Assembly (NCBI RefSeq): GCF_013359865.1
Contig: NZ_JABMCE010000069.1
Location: 52,959 to 116,958, forward strand
DNA: 64,000 bases
Reading direction: 5' to 3'
Source of the DNA: Curtobacterium pusillum
GTDB lineage: Bacteria > Actinomycetota > Actinomycetes > Actinomycetales > Microbacteriaceae
Below are positions 63,810-64,000 of the stretch, one piece after another (within the stretch, counting starts at the first letter, position 1; each line of letters opens with the position of its first letter). The position numbers and the translations under genes were made by a program. The notes under the pieces are model-generated. The model had not been told where the DNA came from. It was given only the letters and a program-made list of their open reading frames with translations, and made no database searches.

Positions 63810-64000
63810 TGGCCGTCGCGCTCGACCGGTTCGCCGTCCCGGGCGAGCCGCCGCCGTTCTCGGACCAGACACTGATCGACGTGCGCGCGGGCCGCGCCAC
63901 CGTCCTCGGCGACGAGCGCGGGGTCGCCGTGGTGCGCGACGGTGAACTCGAGCTCGTGGTCGGCCTGGAGGAACGGGGCCGCGGCCTCGGGACGGCCCTC
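63809..64000 (+). CDS. mshD: Mycothiol synthase, 5' part
   Basis: First 64 codons of a GNAT acetyltransferase that runs off the right edge. GTG 63809 overlaps the glnR stop (TAGTG). The visible part includes VRAGRATVLGDERGVAVVRDGELELVV and ends EERGRGLGTAL, the start of an acetyl-CoA loop (RGRGLG). Position directly after glnR matches MshD, which acetylates Cys-GlcN-Ins in mycothiol synthesis. Identification rests on this context plus the acetyltransferase motif. Confidence 0.75.
   Translation, partial: MAVALDRFAVPGEPPPFSDQTLIDVRAGRATVLGDERGVAVVRDGELELVVGLEERGRGLGTAL

Overview
The window is high-GC DNA (about 70% G+C, strong G/C third-position bias) from an actinobacterium. Marker genes (glnR next to mshD, carD-ispDF-cysS-rlmB, senX3-regX3-phoU, DUF3027, DUF3263, DUF2332, DUF4032, LytR_C, an XPB-type helicase pair) fit Microbacteriaceae; a Curtobacterium-like organism is my best guess, inferred from gene content only. 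No phage, transposase, CRISPR array or conjugation gene was seen; almost everything looks chromosomal.

Layout. 1-5.9 kb: an L-fucose catabolism and uptake operon on the minus strand (L-fuconate dehydratase, solute-binding lipoprotein, two permeases, GH29 alpha-L-fucosidase cut by the window edge), driven by a near-consensus promoter with a palindromic operator between its -35 and -10. It has no ATPase of its own; an orphan MsiK/UgpC-type ATPase lies at 48.3 kb. 6-16.4 kb: drug efflux and regulator pairs (DHA2 MFS with TetR, MarR with MATE, MarR with MFS), nadE, argG and a cysteine-less isochorismatase-like hydrolase. 16.4-23.2 kb: tRNA-Arg(CCT), an epoxide hydrolase, then a compact envelope locus (39-aa membrane peptide, PAP2 phosphatase, membrane glycosyltransferase, histidine kinase, DUF2127 and YjdF-like membrane proteins) facing a response regulator. 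23.2-28.8 kb: HNH protein with a possible leader peptide and attenuator, NlpC/P60 hydrolase, DtxR regulator, serC, DUF3027 with an extremely acidic tail, cold-shock protein.

28.8-38.2 kb: helicase-associated protein plus XPB helicase, an OmpR-type two-component system, an AbiEi/DUF559 protein framed by inverted repeats, an orphan groEL under two CIRCE operators, and cspA. 38.3-48 kb: LytR_C, DUF3263, DUF2332 and ElaA genes, msrB, tRNA-Thr(TGT) followed by a lower-GC DUF3800 gene, aldo/keto reductase, alpha/beta hydrolase, NAD(P)HX epimerase, DUF2090, a zinc metallopeptidase and a DsbA-like protein. 48.3-64 kb: sugar ABC ATPase, DUF4032, the carD-ispDF-cysS-rlmB operon, a lipoprotein, senX3-regX3 divergent from phoU with a PHO box, a P-loop kinase, gpmA, a methyltransferase, an ygfZ-nitrobindin operon containing a 38-aa membrane peptide, and glnR-mshD.

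Two features run through the whole window. First, palindromic repeat families: GGAGGCGCGG-type (at least 14 full or half copies, some inside genes), a CGCAAAACGCAA-type bidirectional terminator (2 copies) and a GAGGTTCC-type (2 copies round the DUF559 gene). Second, a promoter layout in which a TANNNT -10 box ends exactly 6 nt before the start codon, suggesting leaderless transcripts for many genes.
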